Shown here: piece after piece, positions 1 through 10,792 of the stretch
Layout: each line of letters begins with the position of its first letter
Position numbering within the stretch: position 1 is the stretch's first letter
Assembly: GCF_020164495.1 (NCBI RefSeq)
Contig: NZ_JAIQYZ010000005.1
Coordinates: 62,001 to 126,000, forward strand
Direction of reading: 5' to 3'
DNA length: 64,000 nucleotides
Source: Psychroflexus lacisalsi
Lineage (GTDB): Bacteria; Bacteroidota; Bacteroidia; Flavobacteriales; Flavobacteriaceae
Notes under the pieces: model-generated
Databases searched by the model: none
Told to the model about the DNA's origin: nothing
Seen by the model: the letters and a program-made list of their open reading frames with translations, nothing else
Made by a program: the position numbers and the translations under genes

Positions 1-353
1 TCTGCATCCATCAACTCTTTAATCTCGTCTTGATTTGCTATTTTCATTTTGATCATCCATCCTTTTTGGTAAGGCTCCTCATTTACCATTTCTGGCTCAT
101 CTTCTAGTTCTTCATTGAATTCTAAAATTTCGCCACTTAGAGGTAAGTAAAGATCAGAAACTGTTTTTACTGCTTCTACAGTACCAAAAACTTCATCTTT
201 ATCCAAGGTTTCTCCAACGGTTTCCACTTCTACATATACTATGTCCCCAAGTTCACTTTGAGCAAAATCAGTAATACCAATAGTTGCTGTGTCTCCGTTA
301 ATCTCGATCCATTCATGATCTTTTGTGTACTTTAAATTGTCTGGTGTGTTCAT
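1..353 (-). CDS. gcvH: Glycine cleavage system H protein, 3' end outside window
   Basis: H protein carries the aminomethyl intermediate on a lipoyl-lysine between the P, T and L proteins of the cytoplasmic glycine cleavage system. The translation begins [20 protein letters not shown], and the lipoylation context [11 protein letters not shown] is present with its lysine near residue 64. The reading frame stays open to the window edge, so about 117 of the usual 125 or so residues are visible and the C-terminus is cut by the window. It lies 15 bp downstream of the sprA stop on the same strand. The gcvH-sprA-ruvA arrangement is known from other Flavobacteriaceae. The assignment is secure. Confidence 0.95.
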   Translation of the reverse strand, partial: MNTPDNLKYTKDHEWIEINGDTATIGITDFAQSELGDIVYVEVETVGETLDKDEVFGTVEAVKTVSDLYLPLSGEILEFNEELEDEPEMVNEEPYQKGWMIKMKIANQDEIKELMDA

Positions 354-368
354 TCGTTAGTTATTTTT

Positions 369-3300
369 TTAATTTCCAAAATTATATCTCAACGTAACTC
401 CTGTTCTAATCGTTGTTTGAGGAAATATCGTTGAGATTGCGTTTTGCGAAAATACGTGATCGTAGAAAAATAATGCAGTTAAATTCTTAGTAAATGCATA
501 ATCTGCTACAAAATTTATTGACCAGATGTCCTGTCCGGAAGTTACTCGATTACTTAACACATCTAAATTTCTAATAATAGTTTCATTTCTTCTCAAAGAA
601 AGGTCCGCTTTTATATTCAAATCGCTACTCAACACTCTCCTATTTCCTTCAAATTGAGTTACAACTGTTAGATCTTTTATCCTGTACCCTAATCCAACAA
701 TATACTCATCTCCTTGCATTTCTGTGAGCAAATTATTATTAAAGCTTAAAGACAGAGCCCGGTCTCTTCTAACTTCAGCAATCACACTTATAGAATTTTT
801 CATTTCAAAATCAAACTTGACTAGGGGACTGAACTCTTCTATAAGATTAACATTTGAAACAAATAACTCTGGTCTAAAGTTGCCATTTTCATCTAAATTG
901 AAATTTCCGAAAGGGTCTCTTCCGTTGAATTCTAAGTTGGATTGGAACTGATTGATTGTATAGGTTGACCTGTAGCCATGTTGAATAGAGAAACGGTTGA
1001 AGTTTTCTCTGAACCAGGTTAATCTCATAAATCCTGTATATTTCAAATTCCAGCCTGGTATTGGTATATCTCTAAGTATTCCCAGGTCTTCACTTTCTGG
1101 ACTTGATCCCGTGTATGCCGATAAAAAAGATGGTAATAATACAGCCTGACTAGTTCTACCAAACCCAACCGGAAAACCATTTTCATCTATATTATTAGGA
1201 TCGTTAAGATTGATTCCTGCTTGTTCTGCCAATCTATTGGCAACTATAAATCGATTTTCTCTAAACTGTTCAAAATTCTCTGAGACATCTCTTGTACTCG
1301 TGCTGAACGACGTGCGTATCATATTGGTAGAAATCCTGAAGTTCCCAAATGTGTTCGGAATGATGGAATTATATTCCATCGTTTCAGGATCTACCCGGAA
1401 GTTCTCAGTATACGTATCAGAATACAGTCTATTGGCGATTAAGTCTACAGTAAGACCTGGCAAAAGTTTTAATCCTGCCTGGATATCCAATTGTTGATTA
1501 TCTGTCCTGGTATATTGTTCATTAAAATCCTGATACATTGTAAGCCAGCCTCTTCTTGCCGCTTCTCGTCTTACATCGTTTTGGCTTCCAAAAGTAAAAC
1601 CAGCAGTAGGTTTCAAAGTTCCACCAAAACCAACATCATTGGTATAGCCTGGCAAGAAAATACCCTTCGTGTCAGAATAATTAACTTGTACTCTGTCCAA
1701 AGCGGTCACAATTCCGATAAGCGTATTCACGGCTTTATCGCCAACGCTTAATTCTGTGTCAGTATTTTGTGTAGTATTATTTTGGTTTCCTCCTTGATTT
1801 TCTTCCTGCCCTTGACCAGGTTGTCTTCTTCTTACGTTTCTTTTGATCTCTGCCGGATTTTGAGCTCTTTTCTTCGTCAATCCTAAGTAAGAATAAAAAC
1901 TAGACATATTCAAGTTCGAATTGATTTGATGACTTGCCGAATTTTGAACTGAGTTCCCCAGATCTGGTATTCCTTCAAGACCTCTTAAAATTTCTGAACC
2001 CTTAGTCCATAAAAAATCACCTGTATAAGAGTATTGTGTTTGAACAAATTTTAAAAAAGGAATTTTATTAAACGGTAGAGTGTAATTAAGCTGAAGTTGT
2101 TGATAATGCCTGTTCGGTATTCCTACATCAAAGAAATCATCGAAAATACCGATACTGTTATCCTGTAAATTATTTTCATCTATGTAATTCCTTACAATTC
2201 TATTGGTGGAGGCGTTAAAGTTGAAATTAAGAGCTTTGGTTAAGCTATAATCTATGGCATATTCCCAATCAAAAAAGTAGTTCCTTTGGAATAACTTCGG
2301 AGTTCCGAGGCTTCCTGGGGGCAGATTAAATTCTCTATACCTCAACTCATTGTATTGTCTATTCACATTTGCTCCAGCAGTAATACTATTGGGCAAAAGA
2401 TTAACATTAAAATCTTTGAAAATTGCAAAATACGGACTTTCAAAAAGACCTATATTTTCTAAAGGTTTAACTTCCAGAGGTTGAAAGTTGAAGCCATAAG
2501 TAAGTGCAGCATCTACATTTTGATCCAGAGATTCTCTTATTTCAAAATCTCTGTAATCCGTTTGATTATAACTGGCGGATAATGTAAAATTTTCAACATC
2601 ATAAGGCATTGGTGTTTTATCTTCGTTGGTTCTATCCTTCCTCAGACCAATAACACTAATTCCCTGCCTTCTGGTGTATGTTTCAGCCTGCTCTTGAAAT
2701 TCAGCTCTATCATTTTCATCAGCGGTATTATCCAAGAGGGTTTCAAGTTCGAGGTCACCAAATACAGGATCAAATTGTGGAGTAATAAGTTCTTCTCCTC
2801 TATTGTAGTTTAATGGAATTTTTACTCCCCACTTTTGAGGCAGGACCTGGCCTAAATTAAGTCCTGTTACAACATCGTATTGCTGGATATCTTCTCTGCT
2901 CCTTTGATTTGGACCTTGCTCAATTGCTCCAAAACCTATAGTAGACATTCTTCCACTTGCTGAGACATTTGCAAAATCTGCAAAATTGGTATCGAGGTTT
3001 AAAACTGCAGCCCAACCTCCCTCATTTTTTAAACCCGACAATCTCATTTCATTAAACCAAACTTCACCAGAAACGTTTTGACCACTAGAATTTTTAAGAC
3101 CAAGCATCATAACTCTTATATTACCAAAACTAGGATTACCAATAATTCCTACTTTAAGATTTTCATTGAAGCTGCCATTAACAGGATTTAGAGATTCATC
3201 AAAATAATTGAGCTCAAGATTACTTAAATTATCGTCACCTAGAACTCTTGATTTAATCTGCTGAAGTAATTCTAAAGGAAGATTCAAATCATTTTCTAAA

Positions 3301-6300
3301 GGCCAAACTCCTCTGGGAGAGAGATCTTGAGGATCTGAAACTTTTAAAGGAATTTCAATCTGGTAATAGTTACTGGTAAAATCAATACCCATTCTTATAA
3401 AAGCCGTAAGCTGGTCATCTTGGAGCTGGGTGTTTGGTGATGGTAATGATTGTGCGTGCAAATACATTTCCAATCGTTCAAATTGCCGCATATCAATCTG
3501 GTAGTTTTTGAAAACCCCTCTAGAATCTTCAGACTTTAAGTTACTCACTTTTAAAGCAAGAGACTTTTCATCTTCACGAATAGCTACATTATTATTTACT
3601 AATTCCTCTCTCAAAACTCCAGGCGGAGTTACGTAATTTGAAGTGATTTCTTCGCTTACTGCTTCAGAATTAAACTGGGTATTTCCAATATTTGGATTTG
3701 ATCCATCTGGTAAAATGGGTTGATCGTAGGTAAAATAATCTCCTCTTACGAGTTCCAAAGTTCCAAATCTTAAGATCGTTTCCTGACTGAAGTCTGTCAT
3801 AAACATTCTCATGAACCGTATAGATCTGAGGTCACTTATTCCCCCGATAGCAAATTCTTCGCTAGTTCTCAACGGAACTCTAAACTGAACCCATCTTGCT
3901 TCTATTTCTTGTCCATTTTGAAGCGTCGTAATCACTTCCTGAACATCCGTAATGTAATCTGAATTTATTCCAGGCCTAGAGCTTGTATTATTTTCTACAC
4001 TCATGTTAGGAAAAACAGGAACTTCATACTCAAAGTAACTATCGATCGTATTCATGGTGTTGTCCATATTTACATCTTCAACATCTGGAAAAGCAGAATT
4101 ACCACGATTATTCTCCGTGACTTCCACAGGATTGTTTCCTTCAGTACCATTAAAATTTCTGTACCGATTTAGAATATCTCCATTTCTATCTAAATAATAC
4201 TGGTAATCATCATTGGAAGGATCTTCGAAGCTTGAAAATTCGGGAAACTTTTCGGCCTCATCTAGATTATCTAATCCATCAAATCCAACGTCTTGATTTA
4301 CTCTTTCTTGCCCATTGGTATCAAAAGCATAGACCAAAGATTGATTGCTTGGTACTTTAGCATAATTGGTCGATAAAGTATTTGAATTTCCGCCATCTTC
4401 TGGTAGACCATTTTCAAATTGTTTTCTCCCATCTTTCAAAATATCCTCGGATATACTTCCAAAGTTAAGTACCACTTTACCTCCTGTATTTGCAGTATTT
4501 TCAGGATAGATAAAAGGATCCATCACCCAAAATTCGACATACTCTACATTGGATTGTTCAAAATCTGTAGTTTGTAAACCTCTCATTATACCCCCAAAAT
4601 TTTGATTCGGGTTAGGAAGTGTGTTATCGCTAGTGGCTGCCGAATTGTAGTTATACATTCCTCTTTCACTGGGTCTGTATACCAAATCCAACGGAAATAA
4701 AGTTTGAATTTGTCCAGGTACAATATCAATATTGGGAAATATTTCATTCACGAGAATCCGTCTTGAGTAATATTGAGAAAGATCTTCGTCTGTTACATCT
4801 CCTGGTCTTTGAAAACTATAAAAAATGGGGTCTATGGTATACCAATTGAGCTTGGCTCTATAATCATTTGTGCTTATATCATTGTTGGCATCGTATGTAC
4901 CGTTAGCATCATTTGGCCCTCTGTAACCTACTGGAGCGCTTGACAACTTCCAAGCCTGCGGATCTATAACAGAGATAGACGTTTGTGAACCTTCAAAATC
5001 GTCTACATAACTTGTAGCATCTCCTTCAAAATCACTTGCATTTGGGCTTCCGGGTAATAAATAAGCAAATTCTCCTCTGAGAGAAAAATTCGATTCTACA
5101 TCTGTATCAATATTTGGTAGTTTATTAACCATTCTGGTAAAGAATGGAACTGTAGTATTATAATTGAAATTAACTCCGTAAATACTATTATTCACAGGTT
5201 CGGTCCCATAATCTGCTTTTTGGGTAATCGGTCTTTCGTTCAAATTTAAAAATGTTCCACCTATCAGTAATTCTTCACTAAACCTATGCTGAACATCAAT
5301 TCCTGTAAATCGCTTGGTTTGCCTTCCAAATAAAGCATTGTTTTCTGTAGACACCTGGATTGGAGTATCCGAAGCGAGTAAGGCATCATCGAGGATGTTT
5401 ACCCTTCCTAACTCATAATCCACCGTATAATCTATTCCTTCCTGAAGTATTCTGCCTCCTGCGGAAACAGTCACAGAACCCCTGGGAACGTTGAAGGCAC
5501 CAATAGGGATTCCACCAGTATTTGAAGCTTTATAACGTCCTGATAATTTGAATTTATTTTTCTCAGCTCCTTCTTGTTGAGCCTGTATTTTGGTAGTTGC
5601 ATAAAGACTTCTGAAAACATACTTGGATTGGTTTTCGTTATAAGTCTGAGGATTATCATAATCTTCTGAACCAGTCTCTAATTTACTAAAGAGGTGCTCG
5701 CCAAAAGGTTCTACTTTGGTAAACTTTAAAATTCCGTTTTGAGGATCAATGGTGATATTGGGCACAAAGTCAAAAAAGCCGTCGCCACCATTCACGGGGT
5801 CATTATTAAAATTTAAGTTATCGAGATCTAAAACCTGCAAAAGGTTAGTTTCACTCACATCATCTGGAAGAGGGGTTGTGCTCCCTGGCGCTTCGGTAAT
5901 AAAGTTGACAGGTTGTGGATCTGCATATAAAATATTGAATCTAAACCCGTCCTGCTCCAATCCAGAAGCTCCTAGACTGTAAAAGTTTTTCATCATCAGA
6001 TCCCAAATTGGCTCCTGGACAAAGGTAATTGGACTCTTGAGTAGTTTTACAATTAAGTTTTGGTTGAGTGCAATTTGCTCCTCCTGTTGTTCCGGGTTTT
6101 CTTGAGTTTCTGTTCCTGGGGGTCCCCCATTTCCAAATTCACCAACACGAAACACCCGCCCATCGGTTGTAGTATATTCAAAAGCAACTCCTAAAACCTC
6201 GTCATTGTTAAGACGTTGATTCAAAGAAATATACCCTAACTGAGTGTTTAAGTAATATTCATTGGGCTGCAATTCTCTTGCATTTTCTAGAATTGCATAA

Positions 6301-7595
6301 TCACGCCCTTCAGAAACAAAAGACTGTGCAGAACCAAAGCCCTCCTGTATGGATGCTAGATCTCTTATCTGGCTCGTCAGCACCGACTGCCCGCTACCAA
6401 GAGCACTGGGGTTGAACAAGTTATTAGCATTATTAGGTCTTCCGTTGGGGTTCAATATAAAATTGGGGACTGGAGATGGTATTGGGTCACCTGTATTATC
6501 ATCTTGTAATAATCCTAGATTGCCAGGTTCACTTTCACCAAGATCTTGCAAAGCAATAATATTCCTTGCATTGGATGTCGTTGCAGAATTGTTTGTCCGA
6601 TTGGTAACCCAAACCTGAAGTCTTGTAATCTGAATCCTGCTATTGATAAAGGGATAGTTTTCTAAAGCTCGATCATATTCGTCTCTAAAGAAATGGGCAA
6701 GAAAAAAGTGCCTGTTTTCATCATAGTCCAAAGCAAATTTATCAAATTCTCTCACAGTCGCTCCACCCTGGATATTTACACTTTGTCGCTCTGAATTTAA
6801 TTCTGAAAATACTCCCGTTATTGTAGTCTTTCCGAATTGAAGCTGAGTTTTTACACCAAACAAACTTTGTGAACCTTGTATAAGCGAACTATTTAAAGGC
6901 ATCTGAACGTTACCCACTTCAATCTTTTGAATAATATCGTCTTCAGAAGGAGTATAATCCAATTTAATTTGATTCTGAAAATCAAAAGTTGATTCCGTAT
7001 CATATTCAGCATTCACTTGCAGTCGAGTCCCTACTGAAGCTTGTAAACTCATGCTGATGCGTTGATCAAAATCAAAAGTGAGATTGCTTTGATTTCTTGG
7101 AGATAACGAGGGATTATCCTGTTTACCATATAGGATGCCCATGTCTACGGCAACAGACCCCCTGGGTTGTACATCGATTTCATTTCCTCCAAATACTGAC
7201 TGAAAAAAAGAATTGTTCACGTAAAAAATAGGAATCAAATTCTTTTGATTCTCCTCGTCGCCTTTTCCTAAACTGGCATCAGATTTCTCTTTGAAATAAG
7301 CTTTCATCTGTTCTTCCAGAACAAGATCTTCAAATTCCTGAGGGGTGAGAACCAAAGGATATTTTGTATTTACAGAACCGATTTTTTCTGTGTAGATATA
7401 CCGATCTAAAATAGGATCATACTCATATTTCGAAACTATACTCGATGGATTTGGCATAGATATATTGCCAAAAGAAGGACCTTTAGGAATAGAATCTTGC
7501 TCATCCTGAGCATAAACATCAGATGCAAATAATATTGCAACAAGTAAAACTACAGGGCAAGAAATTATGTTAATGAGTCGATGAGTAATCTTCAA
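369..7595 (-). CDS. sprA: SprA, outer-membrane translocon of the type IX secretion system
   Basis: SprA is the giant outer-membrane beta-barrel through which T9SS cargo and gliding adhesins leave the cell in Bacteroidota. At 2408 residues this is full family length. An N-terminal signal peptide ends near residue 29 (ASDVYAQDEQ). Repetitive beta-strand sequence, with many polar-aromatic alternating stretches, runs to a C-terminus ending in RTGVTLRYNFGN, typical of an outer-membrane barrel. The gene starts 5 bp after ruvA ends, so it is probably co-transcribed with it. Likely secreted clients in this window are the M36 protease at 40-42.6 kb and the small sorting-domain protein at 49 kb. The frame is intact. 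Confidence 0.97.
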   Translation of the reverse strand: MKITHRLINIISCPVVLLVAILFASDVYAQDEQDSIPKGPSFGNISMPNPSSIVSKYEYDPILDRYIYTEKIGSVNTKYPLVLTPQEFEDLVLEEQMKAYFKEKSDASLGKGDEENQKNLIPIFYVNNSFFQSVFGGNEIDVQPRGSVAVDMGILYGKQDNPSLSPRNQSNLTFDFDQRISMSLQASVGTRLQVNAEYDTESTFDFQNQIKLDYTPSEDDIIQKIEVGNVQMPLNSSLIQGSQSLFGVKTQLQFGKTTITGVFSELNSERQSVNIQGGATVREFDKFALDYDENRHFFLAHFFRDEYDRALENYPFINSRIQITRLQVWVTNRTNNSATTSNARNIIALQDLGESEPGNLGLLQDDNTGDPIPSPVPNFILNPNGRPNNANNLFNPSALGSGQSVLTSQIRDLASIQEGFGSAQSFVSEGRDYAILENARELQPNEYYLNTQLGYISLNQRLNNDEVLGVAFEYTTTDGRVFRVGEFGNGGPPGTETQENPEQQEEQIALNQNLIVKLLKSPITFVQEPIWDLMMKNFYSLGASGLEQDGFRFNILYADPQPVNFITEAPGSTTPLPDDVSETNLLQVLDLDNLNFNNDPVNGGDGFFDFVPNITIDPQNGILKFTKVEPFGEHLFSKLETGSEDYDNPQTYNENQSKYVFRSLYATTKIQAQQEGAEKNKFKLSGRYKASNTGGIPIGAFNVPRGSVTVSAGGRILQEGIDYTVDYELGRVNILDDALLASDTPIQVSTENNALFGRQTKRFTGIDVQHRFSEELLIGGTFLNLNERPITQKADYGTEPVNNSIYGVNFNYNTTVPFFTRMVNKLPNIDTDVESNFSLRGEFAYLLPGSPNASDFEGDATSYVDDFEGSQTSISVIDPQAWKLSSAPVGYRGPNDANGTYDANNDISTNDYRAKLNWYTIDPIFYSFQRPGDVTDEDLSQYYSRRILVNEIFPNIDIVPGQIQTLFPLDLVYRPSERGMYNYNSAATSDNTLPNPNQNFGGIMRGLQTTDFEQSNVEYVEFWVMDPFIYPENTANTGGKVVLNFGSISEDILKDGRKQFENGLPEDGGNSNTLSTNYAKVPSNQSLVYAFDTNGQERVNQDVGFDGLDNLDEAEKFPEFSSFEDPSNDDYQYYLDRNGDILNRYRNFNGTEGNNPVEVTENNRGNSAFPDVEDVNMDNTMNTIDSYFEYEVPVFPNMSVENNTSSRPGINSDYITDVQEVITTLQNGQEIEARWVQFRVPLRTSEEFAIGGISDLRSIRFMRMFMTDFSQETILRFGTLELVRGDYFTYDQPILPDGSNPNIGNTQFNSEAVSEEITSNYVTPPGVLREELVNNNVAIREDEKSLALKVSNLKSEDSRGVFKNYQIDMRQFERLEMYLHAQSLPSPNTQLQDDQLTAFIRMGIDFTSNYYQIEIPLKVSDPQDLSPRGVWPLENDLNLPLELLQQIKSRVLGDDNLSNLELNYFDESLNPVNGSFNENLKVGIIGNPSFGNIRVMMLGLKNSSGQNVSGEVWFNEMRLSGLKNEGGWAAVLNLDTNFADFANVSASGRMSTIGFGAIEQGPNQRSREDIQQYDVVTGLNLGQVLPQKWGVKIPLNYNRGEELITPQFDPVFGDLELETLLDNTADENDRAEFQEQAETYTRRQGISVIGLRKDRTNEDKTPMPYDVENFTLSASYNQTDYRDFEIRESLDQNVDAALTYGFNFQPLEVKPLENIGLFESPYFAIFKDFNVNLLPNSITAGANVNRQYNELRYREFNLPPGSLGTPKLFQRNYFFDWEYAIDYSLTKALNFNFNASTNRIVRNYIDENNLQDNSIGIFDDFFDVGIPNRHYQQLQLNYTLPFNKIPFLKFVQTQYSYTGDFLWTKGSEILRGLEGIPDLGNSVQNSASHQINSNLNMSSFYSYLGLTKKRAQNPAEIKRNVRRRQPGQGQEENQGGNQNNTTQNTDTELSVGDKAVNTLIGIVTALDRVQVNYSDTKGIFLPGYTNDVGFGGTLKPTAGFTFGSQNDVRREAARRGWLTMYQDFNEQYTRTDNQQLDIQAGLKLLPGLTVDLIANRLYSDTYTENFRVDPETMEYNSIIPNTFGNFRISTNMIRTSFSTSTRDVSENFEQFRENRFIVANRLAEQAGINLNDPNNIDENGFPVGFGRTSQAVLLPSFLSAYTGSSPESEDLGILRDIPIPGWNLKYTGFMRLTWFRENFNRFSIQHGYRSTYTINQFQSNLEFNGRDPFGNFNLDENGNFRPELFVSNVNLIEEFSPLVKFDFEMKNSISVIAEVRRDRALSLSFNNNLLTEMQGDEYIVGLGYRIKDLTVVTQFEGNRRVLSSDLNIKADLSLRRNETIIRNLDVLSNRVTSGQDIWSINFVADYAFTKNLTALFFYDHVFSQNAISTIFPQTTIRTGVTLRYNFGN

Positions 7596-7600
7596 ATGCT

Positions 7601-8182
7601 TTATAGATTTTTTAAGGCGAGTTTGATTATCTCTTCAACGCTTGCATTTGGATTATTATTACAAATTTTAGTGATAATTTTTCCAGATTGTTTTCTCGTG
7701 TAACCTAAAGTCTCCAAAGCGGATAAGGCTTCTTCTTTATTGGCGTGACTTGGAGAACTAACAATTTCTGTAAGCGCTTCTGTACTTTTGAATTTATCTT
7801 TAAGGTCTAAAATAACACGTTGTGCAGTTTTCTTACCAATACCTTTTACACTTTGTATGGTGTCTGTGTCTTCACTCGTGATTGCTTCAATCACCTGTTC
7901 CGGGGTAAGAGAAGATAACATTATCCTAGCTGTACTTGCACCAATACCAGACACGGATAATAATTGTCTAAATACTAGACGTTCCGCCTTATCTATAAAT
8001 CCATATAACGTGTGGGAATCCTCTTTAACCTGAAGATGGGTGAATATTGTGATCAATTCTTCATCCTTCAAACGAGAAAAGGTATGAAGTGAAATATTCA
8101 CCTCATACCCTATCCCGTTACAATCTATAACTATATGAGTTGGGTTTTTTTCTAAAAGTTTACCTCGTAGCTGAGTAATCAT
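7601..8182 (-). CDS. ruvA: Holliday junction branch migration protein RuvA
   Basis: RuvA tetramers bind the four-way junction and load RuvB hexamers for branch migration in recombinational repair. The 193-residue length is normal. The N-terminal OB-fold starts MITQLRGKLLEKNPTHIVID. Two helix-hairpin-helix segments follow around residues 70-130 (LSVSGIGASTA and IQSVKGIGKKTAQRV), and domain III, which contacts RuvB, ends the protein. The gene leads a pair with sprA. Its partner ruvB is about 5 kb away in a separate operon, so the two are not co-transcribed here. Two candidate -7 boxes lie just upstream. Confidence 0.97.
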   Translation of the reverse strand: MITQLRGKLLEKNPTHIVIDCNGIGYEVNISLHTFSRLKDEELITIFTHLQVKEDSHTLYGFIDKAERLVFRQLLSVSGIGASTARIMLSSLTPEQVIEAITSEDTDTIQSVKGIGKKTAQRVILDLKDKFKSTEALTEIVSSPSHANKEEALSALETLGYTRKQSGKIITKICNNNPNASVEEIIKLALKNL

Positions 8183-8202
8183 CTTAACTTAATTTTAGGA
8201 AT

Positions 8203-8219
8203 CAAATGTAACAAAATTA
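8203..8219 (-). promoter_or_regulatory. Candidate -7 promoter boxes for ruvA-sprA
   Basis: Read on the minus strand, 8219-8212 is TAATTTTG and 8210-8203 is TACATTTG. Both fit the Bacteroidota -7 consensus TAnnTTTG and lie 20-30 bp upstream of the ruvA ATG. No well-spaced -33 TTG is seen, so this is a weak prediction. Confidence 0.35.
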
Positions 8220-8274
8220 AGTTTAGAACTTAAAAGTCTTTACCACATTATAAGCCACTCAATAATGGGATCTA

Positions 8275-10557
8275 CTATACCTTACGCTTGCTTTTTTGCT
8301 GAGCATCTACAACCGCAACAGCAGACATATTTACCATCTCATCTACACTCGCTCCAAGTTGAAAAACATGAGCTGGCTTATTAAGTCCCATCAAAATTGG
8401 TCCTATGGAACCAGCACTATTTAGTTCTTTCATTAACTTATAAGTACTATTAGCAGAGTCAAGATTTGGATAAATGAGTGTATTGACTTTTTTTCCATTA
8501 AGTTTAGAAAAAGGAAATTTATCCATTCTCATTTTCTTGTTGAGAGCAAAATCAATTTGCAACTCTCCATCAACTGCAATTTCCGGATAATTTTTATGTA
8601 AATATTCCACTGCTTCTTTCACCTTTGATGCATTCGGATAGCTGGATGATCCGAAGTTGGAATACGAAGCCATAGCGATAACAGGGTCTATTCCAAACAT
8701 TTTCACTGTTTTGGCTGTCATCTGGGCGATTTTAGCCAAAACTGTAGAGTCCGGATCTATGTTGATAGAGGTGTCACTAATAAAGATAGGCCCTCTTTTG
8801 GAGTTCATTAAGTTGGTAGCTGCTACATTGGTAACTCCTTTTTCTTTTCCTATTAATTCTAAAATCGGCTTTAGAACTGCAGGGTAAGCTCTAGAATATC
8901 CAGATAACATAGCATCTGCATCTCCGTTCTCTACCATCATTGCTGCAAAATAGTTTCGCTCTCTTATCAATTTTTTAGCATCGTAAAGAGTAACACCCTT
9001 TCTACTTCTTTTTTTCCAAAGAGCTTCCGCATATTCGTGTCTCTGTTTTTGCTCTTCATCAGATTTAGGATCTATGATAATGATATCCTCTCCTTCAAAT
9101 TCAATTTCACTCATCAATTCAAGGATTACATCTCTTCTGCCTAGAAGTATGGGTGTAGCGATTTTTTCATCATAAACCTGTTGAGCGGCCTTTAAAACAT
9201 CCAGATGATCTGCTTCAGCATAAACTATACGTTTAGGGTCTTGTTTAGCACGGTTAATAAGAAGTCTTGTTATCTTATCCTCACTTCCCATACGTTCCAG
9301 AAGATCTTCTTTGTAAGCCTCCCAATCTTCAATCGGAGTCTGAGCCACACCAGAATCCATAGCTGCCTTGGCAACGGCAGGTGGGACTTCAGCAATAAGT
9401 CTGGGATCAAAAGGTTTAGGTATGATATAATCTCTTCCAAAGTTGAGGCGTGTTTCAGCATAAGCAATATTCACTTGCTCTGGAACAGGTTCTTTGGCAA
9501 GTCTAGCCAGTGCTTTAACAGCGGCCATTTTCATCTCTTCGTTTATTTGCGTTGCGCGAACATCCAATGCACCTCTGAATATGTATGGAAATCCAAGAAC
9601 GTTATTGACCTGATTTGGAAAATCTGTCCGTCCTGTTGCCATAATAATATCATCCCGAGTCTCTAAAGCTAGATCGTAATCTATTTCTGGATCTGGATTG
9701 GCCATTGCAAAAACAATAGGATCAGGCGCCATTTTTTTCAGCATTTCTGCCTTTAAAACTCCTCCCACAGAAAGCCCTAAAAACACATCTGCATTTTCGA
9801 TTGCCTCGTTTAAATCTTTTATTTTTCTGGTTGTTGCAAACTCTATCTGTTTAGTAGATAAGTCATCTCTACTTTTATCAATTATCCCTTGACTATCAAA
9901 CATCAGGATATTTTCTTTTTTAACACCAAGCAAGACATAAAGTTTTGTGCAAGCAATAGCAGCGGAACCTGCTCCAGACACTACAATCTGAACTTCATCT
10001 ATTTTTTTGTCTGCCAGCTCTAAAGCATTCAAAAGTGCTGCAGCAGAAATAATAGCTGTTCCGTGCTGGTCATCATGCATCACAGGAATTGGCAATTCTG
10101 CTTTGAGTCTTTCTTCTATTTCGAAAGCTTCTGGAGCTTTAATATCTTCTAAATTGATACCCCCAAAAGTTGGTGCGATATTTTTTACTGTTTCAATAAA
10201 TGCATCTATATCCTTGGTGTCTACTTCAATATCAAACACATCGATATCAGCAAATATTTTGAACAGTAAGGCTTTACCTTCCATAACTGGCTTGGAGGCT
10301 TCAGCTCCGATATCACCGAGTCCCAAAACGGCTGTTCCGTTTGATATTACTGCTACCAGATTTCCTTTGTTGGTGTATTTATAAGCATTTTGAACGTCCT
10401 TTTCTATCTCCTTACAAGGCTCGGCTACTCCTGGAGAATACGCCAACCCTAAATCTCTTTGGGATGCATGTTTCTTGGTAGGCACGACTTCTATTTTACC
10501 AGGTCTTGGTTTGGCGTGGTAGACTAAGGCTTCTCTGCGTTTTCTTGATGTACTCAT
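8275..10557 (-). CDS. maeB: NADP-dependent malic enzyme with phosphotransacetylase-like C-terminal domain
   Basis: This enzyme oxidatively decarboxylates malate to pyruvate, supplying NADPH and linking the TCA cycle to pyruvate metabolism in the cytoplasm. Its 760 residues match the large MaeB class. The N-terminal malic domain has YSPGVAEPCKEI (about 39-50), the metal site region VMHDDQHGTAII near 160 and the nucleotide-binding stretch VVSGAGSAAIAC near 190. From about residue 430 a phosphate acetyltransferase-like domain follows (MLSGYSRAYPAV, NSKRGPIFISD); in this family that domain is thought to be regulatory rather than catalytic. It is monocistronic, with a -7 box 54 bp upstream. Confidence 0.95.
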   Translation of the reverse strand: MSTSRKRREALVYHAKPRPGKIEVVPTKKHASQRDLGLAYSPGVAEPCKEIEKDVQNAYKYTNKGNLVAVISNGTAVLGLGDIGAEASKPVMEGKALLFKIFADIDVFDIEVDTKDIDAFIETVKNIAPTFGGINLEDIKAPEAFEIEERLKAELPIPVMHDDQHGTAIISAAALLNALELADKKIDEVQIVVSGAGSAAIACTKLYVLLGVKKENILMFDSQGIIDKSRDDLSTKQIEFATTRKIKDLNEAIENADVFLGLSVGGVLKAEMLKKMAPDPIVFAMANPDPEIDYDLALETRDDIIMATGRTDFPNQVNNVLGFPYIFRGALDVRATQINEEMKMAAVKALARLAKEPVPEQVNIAYAETRLNFGRDYIIPKPFDPRLIAEVPPAVAKAAMDSGVAQTPIEDWEAYKEDLLERMGSEDKITRLLINRAKQDPKRIVYAEADHLDVLKAAQQVYDEKIATPILLGRRDVILELMSEIEFEGEDIIIIDPKSDEEQKQRHEYAEALWKKRSRKGVTLYDAKKLIRERNYFAAMMVENGDADAMLSGYSRAYPAVLKPILELIGKEKGVTNVAATNLMNSKRGPIFISDTSINIDPDSTVLAKIAQMTAKTVKMFGIDPVIAMASYSNFGSSSYPNASKVKEAVEYLHKNYPEIAVDGELQIDFALNKKMRMDKFPFSKLNGKKVNTLIYPNLDSANSTYKLMKELNSAGSIGPILMGLNKPAHVFQLGASVDEMVNMSAVAVVDAQQKSKRKV

Positions 10558-10610
10558 AGGTTTCTTACTCTTGTCGAAGTCGTTTTAACTTCAACATATA
10601 TTAAAAAAAA

Positions 10611-10618
10611 CAAAGGTA
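10611..10618 (-). promoter_or_regulatory. Candidate -7 promoter box for maeB
   Basis: The minus strand reads TACCTTTG, an exact match to TAnnTTTG, giving a predicted leader of about 50 nt before the maeB ATG. No clear -33 TTG is seen at 17-20 bp. The rest of the 235-bp gap between queG and maeB shows nothing else that I recognise. Confidence 0.4.
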
Positions 10619-10792
10619 AGGCTTAAGTCTAATTCTGAAAGACATCCGCTTCAATATTAGAACCAACATTTAATTGTTGCGGAACTTCTAAAAACTAAGA
10701 ATCATAAAATTTAACAGAAAAGAGAACTTACCTATTTGCGAAAAATTGAATTATCTACAGGATTGATCTGGGGGGCATACTTTATAGGGGAT

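Noticed and set aside
9205-9666. Plus-strand open frame of 153 codons within maeB
   Set aside because: It is antisense to conserved malic-enzyme sequence, has no recognisable domain and reflects codon bias of the opposite strand.
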